6,030 bases of DNA from Bacteroidaceae bacterium (GTDB lineage Bacteria > Bacteroidota > Bacteroidia > Bacteroidales > Bacteroidaceae), in contig JAEDNQ010000137.1 in NCBI GenBank assembly GCA_016302435.1, forward strand, positions 1-6,030, read 5' to 3'. Below, piece by piece: positions 5,992-6,030 of this stretch (position 1 is the first letter of the stretch; every line of letters starts with the position of its first letter). The notes beneath the pieces were generated by a model. It saw only the letters and a program-made list of their open reading frames with translations, made no database searches and was not told the DNA's origin. A program made the translations under genes and the position numbers.

Positions 5992-6030
5992 ATTCGCTTT
6001 GTCAGATTTTTGATTTATCTCTGAGTGCAG

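Larger units (their letters stand above)
5811..6030. other. Intergenic region downstream of the GH3 gene
   Basis: No gene is supported in these 220 bp. Contents from left to right: a purine-rich AAAGGAGGAT right at the GH3 stop (5808-5817) that is not followed by a start codon; a small palindrome AGATAATATCT (5834-5844); the strong hairpin at 5891-5943; the 15-bp tandem duplication at 5962-5991; and an AT-rich end. A very weak promoter-like pair, TTCG (5993-5996) and TATCTCTG (6016-6023) with 19 bp spacing, points right but mismatches both consensus boxes. On the - strand a 14-codon frame enters from the window edge and stops at 5989. Confidence 0.6.

Noticed and set aside
5993..6023. Possible rightward promoter TTCG - 19 bp - TATCTCTG
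   Set aside because: Both boxes deviate from the Bacteroidetes consensus, and no downstream gene is visible to support it.
5989..6030. Possible 3' end of a - strand gene entering from the right edge (14 codons then TAA)
   Set aside because: Fourteen open codons without recognisable similarity are within chance; it needs sequence beyond 6030.

Overview
The window reads as ordinary chromosomal DNA from a Bacteroidales bacterium, most likely of the Prevotella type. The clues are promoter -7 elements of the Bacteroidetes form TAnnTTTG, no Shine-Dalgarno sequence before the genes, two signal peptides that put Gln right after the cleavage site, and proteins whose closest remembered relatives are Prevotella/Bacteroides proteins. 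The coding DNA strongly prefers C-ending codons, and the + strand carries far more C than G. Genus is an inference; no marker gene is present.

Layout. Positions 1-281 hold no gene. They contain a long hairpin (93-132), a good Bacteroidetes promoter (120-151) overlapping its right arm, and a CA-rich leader of about 120 nt with a possible 23-codon upstream reading frame (178-249). Positions 282-1121 encode a secreted protein of unknown function with an Arg/Asn/Ser/Gly-rich basic tail. A textbook terminator (1183-1219) ends this unit. A second promoter -7 element (1253-1260) fires into argS (1281-3101), arginyl-tRNA synthetase. A 129-bp gap follows, with a CCGG-rich hairpin, an imperfect 13-14-bp direct repeat and a 52-nt G-free leader. 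Then comes a complete 859-residue exported glycoside hydrolase of family 3 with an inserted PA14 domain (3231-5810), resembling Prevotella xylan beta-xylosidases. The last 220 bp hold no gene: a strong hairpin (5891-5943) and a perfect 15-bp tandem duplication (5962-5991).

All three genes lie on the + strand, but they look like separate transcription units rather than one operon. argS is housekeeping. The GH3 enzyme would act in the periplasm or at the cell surface, releasing xylose or another sugar from the ends of plant-derived oligosaccharides. No SusC/SusD pair or sensor regulator lies within the window, so it cannot be tied to a polysaccharide utilisation locus. The first gene shows no functional link to the others.

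I found no convincing new multi-gene system. The points most worth a second look are the uncharacterised secreted protein with its hairpin-overlapped promoter, the unusual argS-GH3 gap without a consensus promoter, and the tandem repeat at the right edge.
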